A stretch of 64,000 nucleotides of DNA from Maratus speciosus (Eukaryota > Arthropoda > Arachnida > Araneae > Salticidae). Location of the stretch: positions 276,242,411 through 276,306,410 of the forward strand of contig OZ010786.1 of the NCBI GenBank assembly GCA_963932465.1, written 5' to 3'. The notes beneath the pieces are model-generated. The model was not told the DNA's origin, did no database searches, and saw only the letters and a list, made by a program, of their open reading frames with translations. Positions 11,741 to 24,369 of the stretch are shown piece by piece. A program made the position numbers and the translations under genes. Positions within the stretch are counted from its first letter, which is position 1, and the number at the start of each line of letters is the position of its first letter.

Positions 11741-12843
11741 TTACTTTCTTCTATCTTTACAAGAAGAAAGTATTGGATTCGTGAAAAATTTCGACTTTCG
11801 GTTTTCGACGGATTTATACGTTTTAGAATGCCCAGAACACGATTTGATGGTTTTTAGAAAATGTCTGTCTGTGAGTCTGTCTGTCATTCTGTCACTCTGT
11901 CACTCTGTCACACTGTCTGTGAGTCTGTATGTGACAAAAATTTTGTGGGCGCTCTATCTCAAGAACTAATGCACGGAATTTCACAAATCTTTATATTTAG
12001 TTAGACCTTGATATAAACTGGATCTGATTAGTTTTTGGTGAAAATCGCCCAATAGGTGGCGCTGCTATGCGGCATTTTTCACGATTTCCGCAATAGCTAT
12101 ATCTCAAGAACTACTGCACGGATTTTCATAAAACGTCAGATTCAGTTAGTCCATTATATAGTTTGGTGCTGATTATTTTTTTGTAAAAATCGCCCAGCAG
12201 GTGGCGCTGCCATGCTGCATTATTCCTGATTATTGCAATATCTCTAACTCAAGAAACAAAGCACGAATTTTCATCAAACTTCAGATTCAGTTAGTCCCTG
12301 ATATAAATTAGTGCTGTTTAATTTTTGGTGTAAATCGCCCGACGGGTGGCGCTGCTGTGCTGCACTTTTCACGATTTCCGCTAGAGCTGTATCTCAAGAA
12401 CTATTGCACGGATTTTCATCAAACTTCAGATTTAGTTAGTCCTTGACATGAATTGACGTATAAATTAGTGATATTTAATTTTTGGTGTAAATCGCTCAAC
12501 AGGTGGCGCTGCTATGCTGTATTTTTGAGATTTCCGCAATAGCTTTATCTCAAGAACTAATGCTTGGATTTTCAACAAACTTCAGATTCAGGTATATCTT
12601 GATATCATTTAGTGCTGTTTATTTTTGGTGTAAATAGCTCAACAGGTGGCACTGCTATGCTACATTTTTCAGAATTTCCGCTATAGCTCTATCTCCTAAT
12701 GCACGAAATGTAATCCAACTTCAAATTCAGATATACTTTGATATGAATTGGCGATAAATCGGTGTTATTTCTTGTACTATTTAAATGATTTAATTGATGT
12801 GATTTATATAGAAGAAAGTTTTGTGATGGCCACAACATACTAG
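11741..12843 (+). mobile_element. Helitron-like element, family H1, copy D with central tandem repeats
   Basis: The 5' end is TTACTTTCTTCTAT then AAGAAGAAAGTATTG, a hairpin. The TTTTCGACGGATTTATACG block follows. The 3' end carries TAGAAGAAAGTTTTGTGATG and terminates in CTAG before T at 12843. Between them lie about six degenerate units of roughly 145 bp (about 11955-12760), each with TATCTCAAGAACTA, TGCACGGATTTTCA and AGGTGGCGCTGC. A 5' hairpin arm recurring near the 3' end, plus a central tandem array, is the layout described for HINE/DINE elements mobilised by Helentrons. Confidence 0.65.
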
Positions 12844-15239
12844 TTCAAAATAAAGTGCAAAATATTTTTTGATATAAAAAACATAAGCTTAGATATGAAT
12901 GAGTTTAACTGTGTATTCATTTTACAACAAAGGTATAAGATTGATACCAGAGGTGACATTGGTCTATATTTGTCTGAGGACCGTTTGTCTATAATTATCC
13001 TTCTATATATATAAAAACTTTTGATTTGGAAATGGACCAATGAAAATCTGCGTAGATATTCCGGGTAGATTGGCATCCAATTTGAATGCTTAAGCATGGC
13101 CTTTCATCGTTAATATTAAAAAAACTGTTGTATACAAAAATATGAAAATCGGTGGTATTATAGAGAAATGTTTGATAAACACGCTGATGCAGACAGTTTT
13201 CAAATCGAAGAATTATTTTAAGAGATATTTATTGCTAAAGTGGACAAAATCGTTCCATTAAAAAAGTTTTATTGGAGCAAAAACTATACATGAGAATTTA
13301 ATCATTTTTAGATTATTTTATACGTTATAAGTTCCCGGTGTGCAGATTGCATTTATTTTTCTTATTTGACTCATTTTTTGACGTTTTATTTCTATTTTAA
13401 ATTCAAATTTTCAGCATTTCGAGAGATATTTTTTACAAATTTTAGAATATGTTATTAATTTAAACTGTTGCCAATTGTATAAACAGCGCAAACAATAATG
13501 TTTACTTCAATTAAAAATTTATTTACACGTGACTATTACAAACAGAAAAAGAAACATTCAAATTAGAATTAAATGATTACATGTTAAAAGCAGGAAAATT
13601 ACGTCATAAGAACCCTATTTAAACTTGAATTTTAAAAGAGAAACAAAATCTTGAAATAAAAAAATCATTATTATGCGTTAAAACTTGTAAATGGAGGAAA
13701 TTACGCCATATTTAAAATGGCCAAAAATATGGCAAAACAATTTAAATTGAAAAATATATTTGCGCGAGATATTTTGAGATAATCTTTCCAAGTATTATCG
13801 TGAATTCGAAGACAGCGCAAATAATATTTCCTTCTAACAACAAAAGTATTTTCACGTGAATATTAATAAGAGAAATAAAACTTTGGTGTAAATTACGTCA
13901 GATTTGAAACAATACATTTAAAATGAATTATTTAAAAGAACTATCTTATAGCGCTGTTAAAAAATAACGGGAGATAATGACACTGTTTACTTAATTAATT
14001 TTACATTAGCTTATTTTCAAATGTTTAACTTCTTTTTTTAATTAAATACAAAAACAGCCATTGTATCTCTTAACAGCAACAGATTTGGTCTTAAAAATCC
14101 CCAATCCAAGGAAAACGAATGGAAACTCGTTTACAGAGAGATCGCTACTGTTTTTTTTTTTTATAAATTTTAATTCAATATTTTTAAAGCCGATCAAATT
14201 AGCGTGCTTTTTGGATTTTGGTGTGCCTGACCGGGGTTGGCGAGCGTAACTCGTAGGGAGCAGAGCCCCCTATGAGCTACTTACGATGTTGTCGAAATAT
14301 TAATTTCGTTAAAGTTTACATTAAGTTTGTCTATAATTATATTTAAAAAATGGATTAATTTTCTTTGTTGTCGGGTTTCGGGTCAGCGAAATTTTTTTGT
14401 CGGATTCGTGTTGGGTTTCGGGTTAAATTTAAATAGAATTTTCGGATTCGTGTCAGGTATAAGACGAACTGTACAGGACTCCAGTGTGATTCTAGAATAG
14501 GACGTAATTTTTCGTCTCATTTACGGAACAAAGACTAAGTTTGAATTAAGCATAATAATTTGTTATAAATCTACAATGAAATTACATCTCCATTACGTGC
14601 AAAATATTGTTCCCTTTCTTCCTAAAAAAAGGATAATAATACGTAATTTCGCAGGCAAATTTTTTGTTTCGGACATTCGCAATATGGAACCTTTTTTTTT
14701 CTTTTTTTAGAGAACATGTTCATTTTCTTCGCTCATTTTTAATTAATTTATATATATTTTTTTATTTAGCTTGCTCCTTTTACTGCAGTTGAAGACAATG
14801 AATAAATCACAAACCTATGAATAAAGTAAAGAACTTTGAAATTGAATCTCTTACATTTTACCCATATCATTATTTCACAAAAAAGAATCTATTTCAGAAA
14901 GTAATACTTCAAGAGTAGGATTTTTTCTTTTATAAATACAACTTTTTACATTTATATATAAAGAACAACTTATGTTTTGTAAACAATTGTTCATTATGAA
15001 GTTGTATAAAGTTTTATTTTGCTTCTTTTTGCTCGTTCTATTACAATTTAGATGGTGGATCAAATACTAGCTAAAAAAATAAACAAACGAATAAAATAAC
15101 TAAAAGAATGTCGGCATTAAATTGTTTATTTCAGTCCCACATCACATTTTACAAAATGGAAAAGTGGAAAAGTTTCTGCTTAATTGAAATAAATTGCTCT
15201 AAGATAAATCTAAAAGAACAAACAACCTTTTGTCCGCAG
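12844..15239. other. AT-rich DNA, one GC-rich hairpin
   Basis: No gene is evident over about 2.4 kb. A GC-rich patch at 14224-14275 can fold, with CTCGTAGGG facing CCCCTATGAG. It may be a transposon end, but I found no partner. A patch at 14368-14460 repeats GGGTTTCGGGT and GGATTCGTGT. Confidence 0.5.
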
Positions 15240-15316
15240 ACGAGAAGTCACGGGATCAGTGGACAGTGATCAATGTTTTAGAATCGTTTGAAATAAAACA
15301 AAGAGCATTATTCTAA
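15240..15316 (+). CDS. Possible short terminal exon, unknown gene
   Basis: A pyrimidine-rich tract and acceptor (CCTTTTGTCCGCAG) end at 15239. One of the three frames stays open for 24 codons to TAA at 15314-15316, including DQWTVINVLESFE. The base composition is less A/T-biased than its surroundings. I do not recognise the peptide and saw no partner exon, so this could be chance. Confidence 0.2.
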
Positions 15317-15659
15317 ATATTTTATATGCTACCGTCCTAGGTTTATTAAGACTTGTCTTTGTACTTTTTTCTTCTTCTTTTTATCATTTCTTAAAAAAAA
15401 TTCCATTTTTCATAGGCTAAAGATCTATCAATTAATTTTATTAAGTTTATCAATTTTCATAAATATATTTTATTAAATAAAGATTATTAAAAAAAGGTTT
15501 TTGTTTAGTGGGATGCTATGGAGATATTTGATTATATTATTTATTCAGTCATTTGTATTAAATTTAAATGGTTATATTTTAAGCGTACACATTTATAATA
15601 AGAAAAATATTCATTCTTTTTGTTTTATTTGAGTATAAACTCATACAATATGTTCTAAA

Positions 15660-15840
15660 TTAGACTAAACTTTTTAAAAATTCAACGACAAGTTAACGGT
15701 GACAGCTACTTAAGTTATTCTTGTAGGAAAGGAATGGCGCATCTAGGAATTTCTTTACTATGCTTCCTCGGTGTAGTCTAAATATAGGCGATAGATTGCG
15801 CTGTACTTTTCTGGACTGTAATACTAAAAAAAACCGTTGC
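15660..15840. repeat. Diverged repeat shared with 31290-31440
   Basis: The block has AAAATTCAACGACAAG, GGTGACAGCTACT and GGAATTTCTTTACTA in the same order as AAAATTCAGAAACAAG, GGAGACAGCTACT and GGAATTTCTTTACAA in the left arm near 31345-31420. The mirrored right-arm copy is at about 44290-44390. There is no intact frame common to both. Confidence 0.45.
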
Positions 15841-15867
15841 AATTTAAAAACGCAAACCATTTCCAGC

Positions 15868-16908
15868 CATACCAACATAGCTGAAAAGTATTTATACATT
15901 GTGTTTGTCTGTCCACTTGTCCGCGCTCCAACTCGCGTAAATATACTCGGATTGCTGTCTAATTGATATATGGTTTTGGTGTTTACCATAGTATGTTCAG
16001 AATTAGTAATTTAATGTATGGCATTTATAGTTTGTTTAAAGAATGCGAAAGAATTCCCAAAACAATGCCTTTATATTATAGTCCATGGGGAAAATCATTT
16101 GCAGTATATTTTAATAATGTTATACTATTTCAAACATATTGAAAGCGATAAACATCATTGAACTATTGGGTCGTTCGGAAAGTCGAGTCCGCTTGGGAAA
16201 ACCAATTCGTACCGGAAAATTCTGACCGGTAATTATTAGACATTAGATATCGGAATTAATGTCTAATAATTAAATGATAGAATTTTCCGGTACGAATTGA
16301 TTTTCTCAAACGGACACGACTTTCCGAACGACCCAATACATGCTAATATAGAATGCTTACTATAGAATATGATGTGTATAGCAGGTATAGTTCCGCTACA
16401 GGGATACACAAAAGAAATCGGTTACGGTTGGTTACAGTCTAGGAGCAATTAATTCCTGGACTTGCCTTTTCAATTGTGGTATGCGTTTTTAGTTTTAGCT
16501 ATTTTTTTGCATATTACTTGGTGTGTATAAATTCTATAGATCATTTGCACTTCTACACTAAGAAATAGGAGTACATTTCCGCTTATTGACAGAAATTGCT
16601 GTAGGGGAATGATGTTCAACTGTGTTATGGGTTTCCGAAATGAGCTTAATTTTGAAGATGTATATGTGTTTTACATGTATAGAAATACAAATCTATAGGT
16701 TATATACAGGGCTTCGCAAATGAATGCGGATATTTTCCCGGCTATAGATAGCATTAGCTGAAATAGGGTATGCAAATGTGTTATGCGTTTTTCAAATTGC
16801 TTATTTAGACAGCATACCTTACACATTATTAAACGGTAAAGTATTTTTATAGTACTCTGAATGTGATGAAAAGTGTCTCATAATCTATGCTTAGTCCAGG
16901 ATTTTTCT
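15868..16908 (+). mobile_element. Helitron-like element, family H3, copy 2
   Basis: The 5' part is decayed (GCTGAAAAGTATTTATACAT), then TTTGTCTGTCC and GTAAATATACTCGGAT. Internal TACAGGGATACACAAAAGAA and TACAGGGCTTCGCAAA blocks follow. The 3' end has GATGAAAAGTGTCTCATAAT and CTATGCTTAG. It is interrupted by the mariner-type palindrome at 16166-16336. Confidence 0.5.
16166..16336. mobile_element. Mariner-type palindromic MITE, 171 bp
   Basis: The left end is TA then TTGGGTCGTTCGGAAAGTC. The right end is its reverse complement followed by TA. The inner sequence is also self-complementary, with AATTCGTACCGGAAAATTCT facing AGAATTTTCCGGTACGAATT, so most of the element folds into one hairpin. A TA duplication and TTGGGT start point to mariner. 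Confidence 0.85.
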
Positions 16909-16980
16909 TTCTTGTTGGATGCTTCAACAGTAAAATAGAATAACAATATGTATAATAACCACTTACAAACAGGTTCAGTT

Positions 16981-17427
16981 AAATAATGCTATAAAAAGTG
17001 ATAAAATATCTTTATTTAGATTAACGAACGTTTCATTGCACAAACGGCTTTTTTATTATACAGCACGCTCTCTAGTTGATATATAATTCACATGATATGC
17101 CTGGTTTAAAATTTTTAAAGTTATTTACACTTTTTCAAACAGGACCTGATAACCCCCCCCCCCAAAAAAAAAAAAAAAAAAAAAAAACGCGTGTGGAACA
17201 CACATCTACCGGGTCCATTTAAAAACAAAAACAACAACAATTTTAAAAACAAATTGTTTTGTTAAAATCATTCATTGTCAAAAAATCAAATCAATCATCA
17301 ATCAATTATCAATCATTAAATTGTCAAAATCATGCATGATAAAGGATTTTGAAAATGTCACCGTTTGTGCGATGAAAAGTTCGTTCATCTAAATAAAGAT
17401 ATTTTATCACTTTTTATAGCATTATTT
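16981..17427. mobile_element. Element with about 70-bp inverted ends
   Basis: Bases 16981-17055 (AATAATGCTATAAAAAGTGA, then ATCTTTATTTAGAT) are the reverse complement of 17355-17427 with few differences. The interior contains a block shared with 38526-38670 (TATTTACACTTTTTCAAACA, GGACCTGAT, ACGCGTGTGGAACACAC) and runs of C and A at 17152-17187. No gene is present. Confidence 0.7.
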
Positions 17428-17910
17428 TGCTCAATCAGTAAAACAGAATGACGATAAAGATATCAGAGAATTTTGATCAATTTTCATACATTAGTGTAAG
17501 CAGTTTGAGCACAACGCGGTACCATCTTTAGGTGACAGTTGGAGCTAAAATAAAGAATCGTGATTTCGAAAAGCCTGACTCTTGCAAGCATAACTTCGGT
17601 AACTATTACCATTTATTTGTTATTGGATTTAAGAACGTTTAGTTCATTTCAAAACATACTAGGAATTGATTATTTCTAAGCTTTTCCTTTCTTTAGTTTT
17701 GTTTTTCTTAATTATCTGTGTTTATTCATTAAAAGTGAGTATCTATGTAATAAACTTACACAGATTCAACAATAAATCAGTTATTTCGAACTCCAATTCA
17801 GTGAGTTTTAGGTTCGGAGGCTCACTTGGGGTGATTGTGAATATAGTATTTTCCTGCTATTCAGGAATGGTTGATTCTTTTGTAATTTTAAATTGTACAC
17901 ATCTTATTAC

Positions 17911-19022
17911 TTACCTATCATACGTAGTATAGGGTAAGTCTTCTAATCGTTTTGAAAATCGAAAAAAAATTTTTTGACGGATTTACAGGTTTCAGACACT
18001 GGAGATTCCGAAAACATATTTTTAGAAAAAAAAATTTGTCCGTCCGTCTGTATGTGTGTGTGTCTGTAATCGCTCTATCTCCCGAACAAATTGAGATAGA
18101 GACTTGAAATTCAGTGTGTACTTAGGGAGTAATAATGGAAAGAAGCCAATTGAATATCAGTAACCTCAATCAACCGGAACAATTTTTTTCGGACTCTTGA
18201 AATATTCGTTCTGATAAAAAGTATACAAAAATTTTCGAAATTGTTTATTTGAAGGAATGAATATAAAAGACAATAAAGAAACATAAATTTTGCATCATGA
18301 ATGAACTCGATCGGATAATTAGTTGCCGAGATATTTGTAATTCTATTTTCTATGCTCTTCGATTTTTCATGACCCTGTATTTTATTCAAATTTCAATTCA
18401 AAGATAGATATATTTTAATTGCAAATGAGACGCTTAATCCGACGCAGTAAACTGTTAGTTAATAGGATTATAATTTTTCGAGTTATAAGGATGTTTCTTT
18501 TACGCAATTCGGTACTACTCGATTATCCCGTCGACCAAAAAACTATCGCCAAACTATAAGATTAAATGCCAATAATGGCTTATTATCGTAAATGTCAAGC
18601 ATTTAATGCCTCTCTATACCTATAAGGGGGCTTACCATAGGGGGGACCCTGTTCGTCGCCAAATACCGCCAAGTTTGTCGCCAACTTGGCGGTATATCGC
18701 CAAATTTGGCGACCAAAATTAGTCGCCAAAAGTGACACGAAATTGGCGGTATCTCTAACATTTCGCCAAATACTCATAGACTTCTATTGTAAACCAATAG
18801 TGTTTACTTGCTTATAGAAAATCAACAAATTGAGATATTTTAGTATAACAAAAAGTAATATTAGCTTAAGGGATTATATTAATTCTATTTAAGGGAGTCC
18901 AAGTAAATTATGAATAAAAGTAACATTATACAATGCTTAGCATGTATCACATGTTTTATTTTCATATTTTAAATTATGTATACCCATGATGGGTAAGTAT
19001 TACGATGGGCCCCAACGACTAG
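17911..19022 (+). mobile_element. Helitron-like element, family H2
   Basis: The 5' end is a hairpin, TTACCTATCATACGTAGTAT then AGGGTAAGTC, followed by TTTTTTGACGGATTTACAGG and CGTCCGTCTGTATG. Near the 3' end the arm returns as TACCCATGATGGGTAAGT, then a GGGCCCC fold and CTAG before T. A second, truncated 5' end of this family is at 22419. The interior holds a TTGGCG-rich patch at 18650-18775. Confidence 0.5.
18650..18775. repeat. TTGGCG / CGCCAA motif cluster
   Basis: At least nine CGCCAA or TTGGCG hexamers occur in about 125 bases, in both orientations. GTCGCCAACTTGGCGG is a good palindrome. Similar but diverged patches are at 408-480 and 54855-55020. No protein or known element explains it. 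Confidence 0.5.
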
Positions 19023-19023
19023 T

Positions 19024-22000
19024 TTTTAGCTCACAGGCTATCAAAGCCTGAGAGCTAATGTGCCCGCCCGTTCTGTATGTATGTATGTATGTATGTACGT
19101 ACGTACGTATGTACGTAACATGATAACTCTTGATAGAAACATCCGATTTGCTTCAAAATTTTTTCCTAGGTTCATTGTGATAAGGCGCTTCCCTGATTAG
19201 TTTTGCGAGCTCATTGGTTAAGGATAAAGGGAGAAAAACGGGGTTAGTCCACCCCCCTTAATTCAGAAAAATGAGTTTTTCATGCAGAATCATTCGATTT
19301 GCTCCGAATTTGGTATACTGGTTTATTATGTTAAGGAACATCTCTGATTAATTTGGGGGGTTCATTGGTTCAGGATAAAGGGGGAAAAGGGGGGTTAGTC
19401 CACCCCCTTAATTCAGATAAATGGGTTTTTCATGCAGAATCATTCAATTTGCTCCGAATTTGGTATACCGGTTTATTATGTTAAGGAACTTCCCTGATTA
19501 GTTTTGGGAGTTCATTGGTTAAGGATAAAGGGGGAAAAGGGGGGTTAGTCCATCCCCTTAATTCAGATAAATGGGTTTTTCATGCAGAATCATTCGATTT
19601 GCTCCGAATTTGGTATACCGGTTTATTATGTTAAGGAACTTCCCTGATTAGTTTTGGGAGTTCATTGGTTAAGGATAAAGGGGGAAAAACGGGGTTAGTC
19701 CACCCCCCTTAATTCAGATAAATGTGTTTCTCATGCAGAATGATTCGATTTCCTCCGAATTTGGTATACCGGTTTATTATGTTAAGGAACTTCCCTGATT
19801 AGTTTTGGGAGTTCATTGGTTAAGGATAAATGGGGAAAAACGGGGTTAGTCCACCCCCCCCCCCCTTAATTCAGATAAATGTGTTTTTTAAGCAGAATGA
19901 TTCGATTTGCTCCGAATATGGTATACCGGTTTATTATGTTAAGAACTTCCCTGATTAGTTTTGGGGGTTCATTGGTTAAGGATAAAGGGGGAAAAACGGG
20001 GTTAGTCCACCCCCCTTAATTCAGATAAATGTGTTTCTCATGCAGAATGATTTGATTTCCTCCGAATTTGGTATACCGGTTTATTATGTTAAGGAACTTC
20101 CCTGATTAGTTTTGGGAGTTCATTGGTTAAGGATAAAGGGGGAAAAACGGGGTTAGTCCACCCCCCCCCTCCTTAATTCAGATAAATGTGTTTTTCATGC
20201 AGAATGATTCGATTTGCTCCGAATTTGGTATACCGGTTTATTATGTTAAGGAACTTCCCTGATTAGTTTTGGGGGTTCATTGGTTAAGGATAAAGGGGGA
20301 AAACGGGGTTAGTCCACCCCCCTTAATTCAGAAAAATGTGTTTTTCATGCAGAATCATTCGATTTGCTCCGAATTTGGTATACCGGTTTATTATGTTAAG
20401 GAACATCCCTGATTAGTTTTGGGGGTTCATTGGTTAAAGATAAAGGGGGGAAAGGGGGGTTAGTCCACCCCCTTAATTCAGATAAATGTGTTTTTCATGC
20501 AGAATGATTCGATTTGCTCCGAATTTGGTATACCGGTTTATTATGTTAAGGAACTTCCCTGATTAGTTTTGGGGGTTCATTGGTTAAGGATAAAGGGGGA
20601 AAACGGGGTTAGTCCACCCCCCTTAATTCAGAAAAATGTGTTTTTCATGCAGAAACATTCAATTTGCTCCGAATTTGGTATACCGGTTTATTATGTTAAG
20701 GAACTTCCCTGATTAGTTTTGAGGGTTCATTGGTTAATGATAAAGGGGGAAAAGGGGGGTTAGTCCACCCCCTTAATTCAGATAAACGGGTTTTTCATGC
20801 AGAGTCATTCGATTTGCTCCGAATTTGGTATACCGGTTTATTATGTTAAGGAACTTCCCTGATTAGTTTTGGGAGTTCATTGGTTAAGGATAAACGGGGA
20901 AAACGGGGTTAGTCCAGCCCTCCTTAATTCAGATAAATGTGTTTTTCATGCAGAATGATTCGATTTGCTCCGAATTTGGTATACCGGTTTATTATGTTAA
21001 GGAACTTCCCTGATTAGTTTTGGGGGTTCATTGGTTAAGGATAAAGGGGGGAAAACGGGGTTAGTCCACCCCCTTAATTCAGATAAATGTGTTTCTCATG
21101 CAGAATGATTCGATTTGCTCCGAATTTGGTACACCGGTTTATTCAGGCTGTCAAAGCCTGAGAGCTAATGTGCCCACCCGTTCTGTATGTATGTATGTAT
21201 GTACGTATGTATGTACGTATGTATGTATGTACGTACCTACGTACGTACGTATGTATGTATGTATGTACGTAACGCGATAACTCTTGATAGAAACATCCAA
21301 TTGGCTTCAAAATTTTTTCCTAGGTTCATTGTGAGAAGGCGCTTCCCTGATTAGTTTTGGGAGTTCATTGGTTAAGGATAAAGGGGGAAAACGGGGTTAG
21401 TCCACCCACCTTAATTCAGAAAAATGTGTTTTTCATGCAGAATCATTCGATTAGCTCCGAATTTGGTATACCGGTTTATTATGTTAAGGAACATCCCTGA
21501 TTAGTTTTGGGGGTTCATTGGTTAAGAATAAAGGGGGAAAAGGGGGGTTAGTCCACCTCCTTAATTCTGATTAGTTTTGGGAGTTCATTGGTTAAGGATA
21601 AAGGGGGAAAACGGGGTTAGTCCACCCCCCTTAATTCAGAAAAATGTGTTTTTCATGCAGAATCATTCGATTTGCTCCGAATTTGGTATACCGGTTTATT
21701 ATGTTAAGGAACATCCCTGATTAGTTTTGGGGGTTCATTGGTTAAGGATAAAGGGGGAAAAGGGGGTTAGTCCACCCCCTTAATTCAGATAAATGGGTTT
21801 TTCATGCAGAAACATTCAATTTGCTCTGAATTTGGTATACCGGTTTATTATGTTAAGGAACTTCCTGATTAGTTTTGGGAGTTCATTGGTTAAGGATAAA
21901 GGGGGAAAAGGGAGGTTAGCCCGCACCTCTTAATTTAGATAAATGGGTTTTTCATGCAGAATGATTCGATTTGCTCCGAAGTTGGTATACCGGTTTATTA

Positions 22001-22320
22001 TCTTAAGGAGCTTCCCTGATTCGTTTTGGCGATTCATTGGTTAAGGATAAAGGGGGGCTAGTCCACCCCCTTAATTTAGATAAATGTTTTTTTTTGCAAG
22101 ATTATTCAATTTGCTCCAAATTTGGTATACCGGTTTATTATGATAAGGAGCTTCCCTGATTAGTTTTGGAGGTTCACTCGCTAAGGAGGATAAAGGGGGA
22201 AACGGGGGCTAATTCCCCTTCACTTATTTTTTTGAGTGGCATTATTCTTTAAAATAAGAGTATAATATACAATTAGTGTGAATAGTCTGTGAGCTCAATG
22301 CCATCAGTTTAGCTGGGCAC
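19024..22320 (+). mobile_element. H4 element: two heads and a 150-bp tandem array
   Basis: The head at 19028 is a palindrome, AGCTCACAGGCT, five bases, AGCCTGAGAGCT. It is followed by GTGCCCGCCCGTTCTGTATG and a (GTAT/GTAC)n tract. The same head recurs at 21143-21270, splitting the region into a first module with about 13 units and a second with about 8. The likely 3' end has AGTCTGTGAGCTC (22284), the reverse of the head's first arm. This layout parallels H1-H3, but no clear CTAG end is seen. Confidence 0.5.
19147..22225 (+). repeat. 150-bp minisatellite, about 20 units
   Basis: Most units are 150-151 bp. Landmarks in order are CATGCAGAATCATTCGATTT, GCTCCGAATTTGGTATACCG, TTATTATGTTAAGGAAC, CCCTGATTAGTTTTGGG and GGTTAAGGATAAAGGGGG. 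The unit ends with GGGGTTAGTCCACCCCC, which can form a hairpin. Length variation is concentrated in the G and C runs (near 19850 and 20160). Units are very similar, which suggests recent expansion or homogenisation. It is not a CRISPR array: there are no unique spacers. Confidence 0.9.
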
Positions 22321-22497
22321 TTTTCTTTTTTATTTATTTTTTATTAACAGTGAACACGCTACACGCATTTGCTACGCCATCAAGTGATTTTTAACTGGCT
22401 GTTTTATTTGCCTTTTACTTACCCATCATACGTAGTATAGGGTAAGTCTTGTAGTCGTTTTAAGGGGTTATATTAATTATGGCACAAATCGTTGGTA

Positions 22498-22950
22498 CCA
22501 TGTCAAACTATCCAATGTGAAAATAGCCACTTTTCAGGAGGGCGAAAAAACTGTTTATATTGTGGATTCAAAATCAGCGCCAGGCAGCAGTAAACAATTA
22601 TTATATATTTGGGGTGTTGTTTTATATCCTATTTAAGCATGCTATTGAGATAAATCATTTGAATAATTTTACTCACCAAAAAATCAGATTGGATAGTTTG
22701 ATATGGTATAATTATTTGTACTTTTTCAGTTTCGTTCAACTTTTTCAGCTTCAAACTGTCCAATATGTCACATTGGATAGTTTGACTTGTAAAAATTTTA
22801 TGCTTTTCCCAGGTTCGCCATTCCATAGCAGCGAATATACCATATTGTATAGTTTGACATGTAAAAATTTTGTGCTCTTCCCAGATTCGCCGTTTCATAG
22901 TAGCAAATGTGTCGTATTCAATAGTTTAATTTGTAAAAATTTTGGCATTT
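22498..22950. repeat. Short tandem repeat, about 73 bp period
   Basis: Three units between 22765 and 22945 share TAGTTTGAC(T/A)TGTAAAAATT, CTTCCCAG and TTCGCC. A reversed piece, CATGTCAAACTATCCAATGT, sits at 22500. An open frame runs through the repeats, but its repetitive composition argues against a real gene. Confidence 0.6.
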
Positions 22951-23244
22951 ACATATTCAATATTCTTAAGATTCATTCTCTTAAGATTTTTCTTTAATAA
23001 TTTTAATAACGTATATACAGTAAATTAATAAAGATAAATGCTTATTTTTAAACATTCTGTTAATTTTATAAAACATAAGATAGCAAAAATATCTCAAATA
23101 ATGGGGTGAGCACTTCCAATCCGTAATTATGAATAGTAATCTTTGCGCTATTAATTCTAAGAAACTCATGGGCCGCTTTCTATCACTATTTTCGAATAGA
23201 AATCTTTGATTTATTTAATCTCCCATTAACCCTTTACGGTTTGT

Positions 23245-24358
23245 GGTTTAGTTTAATTATGTTACACTATTTCAAACATAATGAAATTTATATACATTAT
23301 TGAGGTGCACAGCAGCATGCCTATGTTAGAATATGACGTATACAACAGTTATCGTTCATTTACAGCGATATACAAAAGATTTCGGTTAAAGTGCAGTCTA
23401 TTAGCGATAATTGCTGGAAATGCATTTTACATTATTGTATGCGTTTTAAAACTATGTGCATACTACGTGGTATGTATAAATTCTGTAGATTGTATACAGG
23501 AATACCTAAAATAATTAGTTAGCATTAATTAGTATGATTCTGAACTGCTTAAACATAGTTTTTAATTGTGTTCTGCATTTCAAAGCTAGACCATTATTAG
23601 TATATGAGATGTTTGTGGAACATAAGTTAAATCATATACAAGGCCAAAATCATATACAAGATCAAAAAACTAGAAATATGGACAATTATGGATGATAATT
23701 TCTGGAAGTATTATTTTAGTGGTTTTAAGCGCTATTAGCTTGCATTAAATTTTTAGCTTATTATGCTGCATGTATAAAAATCTGTAGGTAATATACAGAG
23801 TTGCACAAAAAAATTCAGTTATGGTCGTCTATAGGTAGAAATTACTGAAAGTGAATTTTCAACCTATTATACTTTTTAACACATTCCAATAAGGTTGAAA
23901 AGTATTTAGGAATTCGGTTTGTCTGTCCACGCTCTAACTCACGTAAATATACTCGGATTTTCATGCAATTAAAAAATGTTAATGTTGCTTACAATGGAAT
24001 GTTCAGTATTGCATTTGAAGTGTGTAACATTAATAGTTAATTTACAGGGTCACCCAAAAGATTTCCATTACATTATGGTACATTGGGGGAAAATTATTTG
24101 GGGAGTATTTTAATGACATTACGCTATATCACTGAATTTCATTACAAGAAGATTATGACAGAATAGGGCATGCATTCGTAGCATTTGTCGTTCATTTACA
24201 GGGACACACAAAAGAAATGGGTTAAAGTACTGTCTTTGAGTAATAATTGCTGGAAGTGCGTTTTTTAATTTTGGTATGCGCTTTTAAATATAACTATTTT
24301 TTTGCATGTTGTATGAAAATTCTATATCTCGTATACAGGGCTGCACAAAAGAATTCAC
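23245..24358 (+). mobile_element. H3-family sequence, plus strand, two joined pieces
   Basis: A 5'-truncated piece (23245-23875) has TTACAGCGATATACAAAAGA and ATACAGGAATACC. A second piece starts at 23877 with the decayed hairpin AACACATTCCAATAAGGTTG, then GTTTGTCTGTCC, and runs to TACAGGGCTGCACAAAAGAA at about 24350. It then meets the minus-strand H3 sequence head to head. Confidence 0.5.
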
Positions 24359-24369
24359 TAAAAAACAAT

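Noticed and set aside
21089..21280. Open frame rich in YVCTYVCMYV
   Set aside because: It is a translation of the GTAT/GTAC microsatellite in the H4 head.
19147..22225. Regular array that could suggest CRISPR
   Set aside because: The whole 150-bp unit is repeated with no unique spacers or cas genes, and the context is eukaryotic.
22560..22997. 145-codon open frame
   Set aside because: It runs across 73-bp tandem repeats, and the peptide repeats SLTCKNF-type segments with no recognisable domain.
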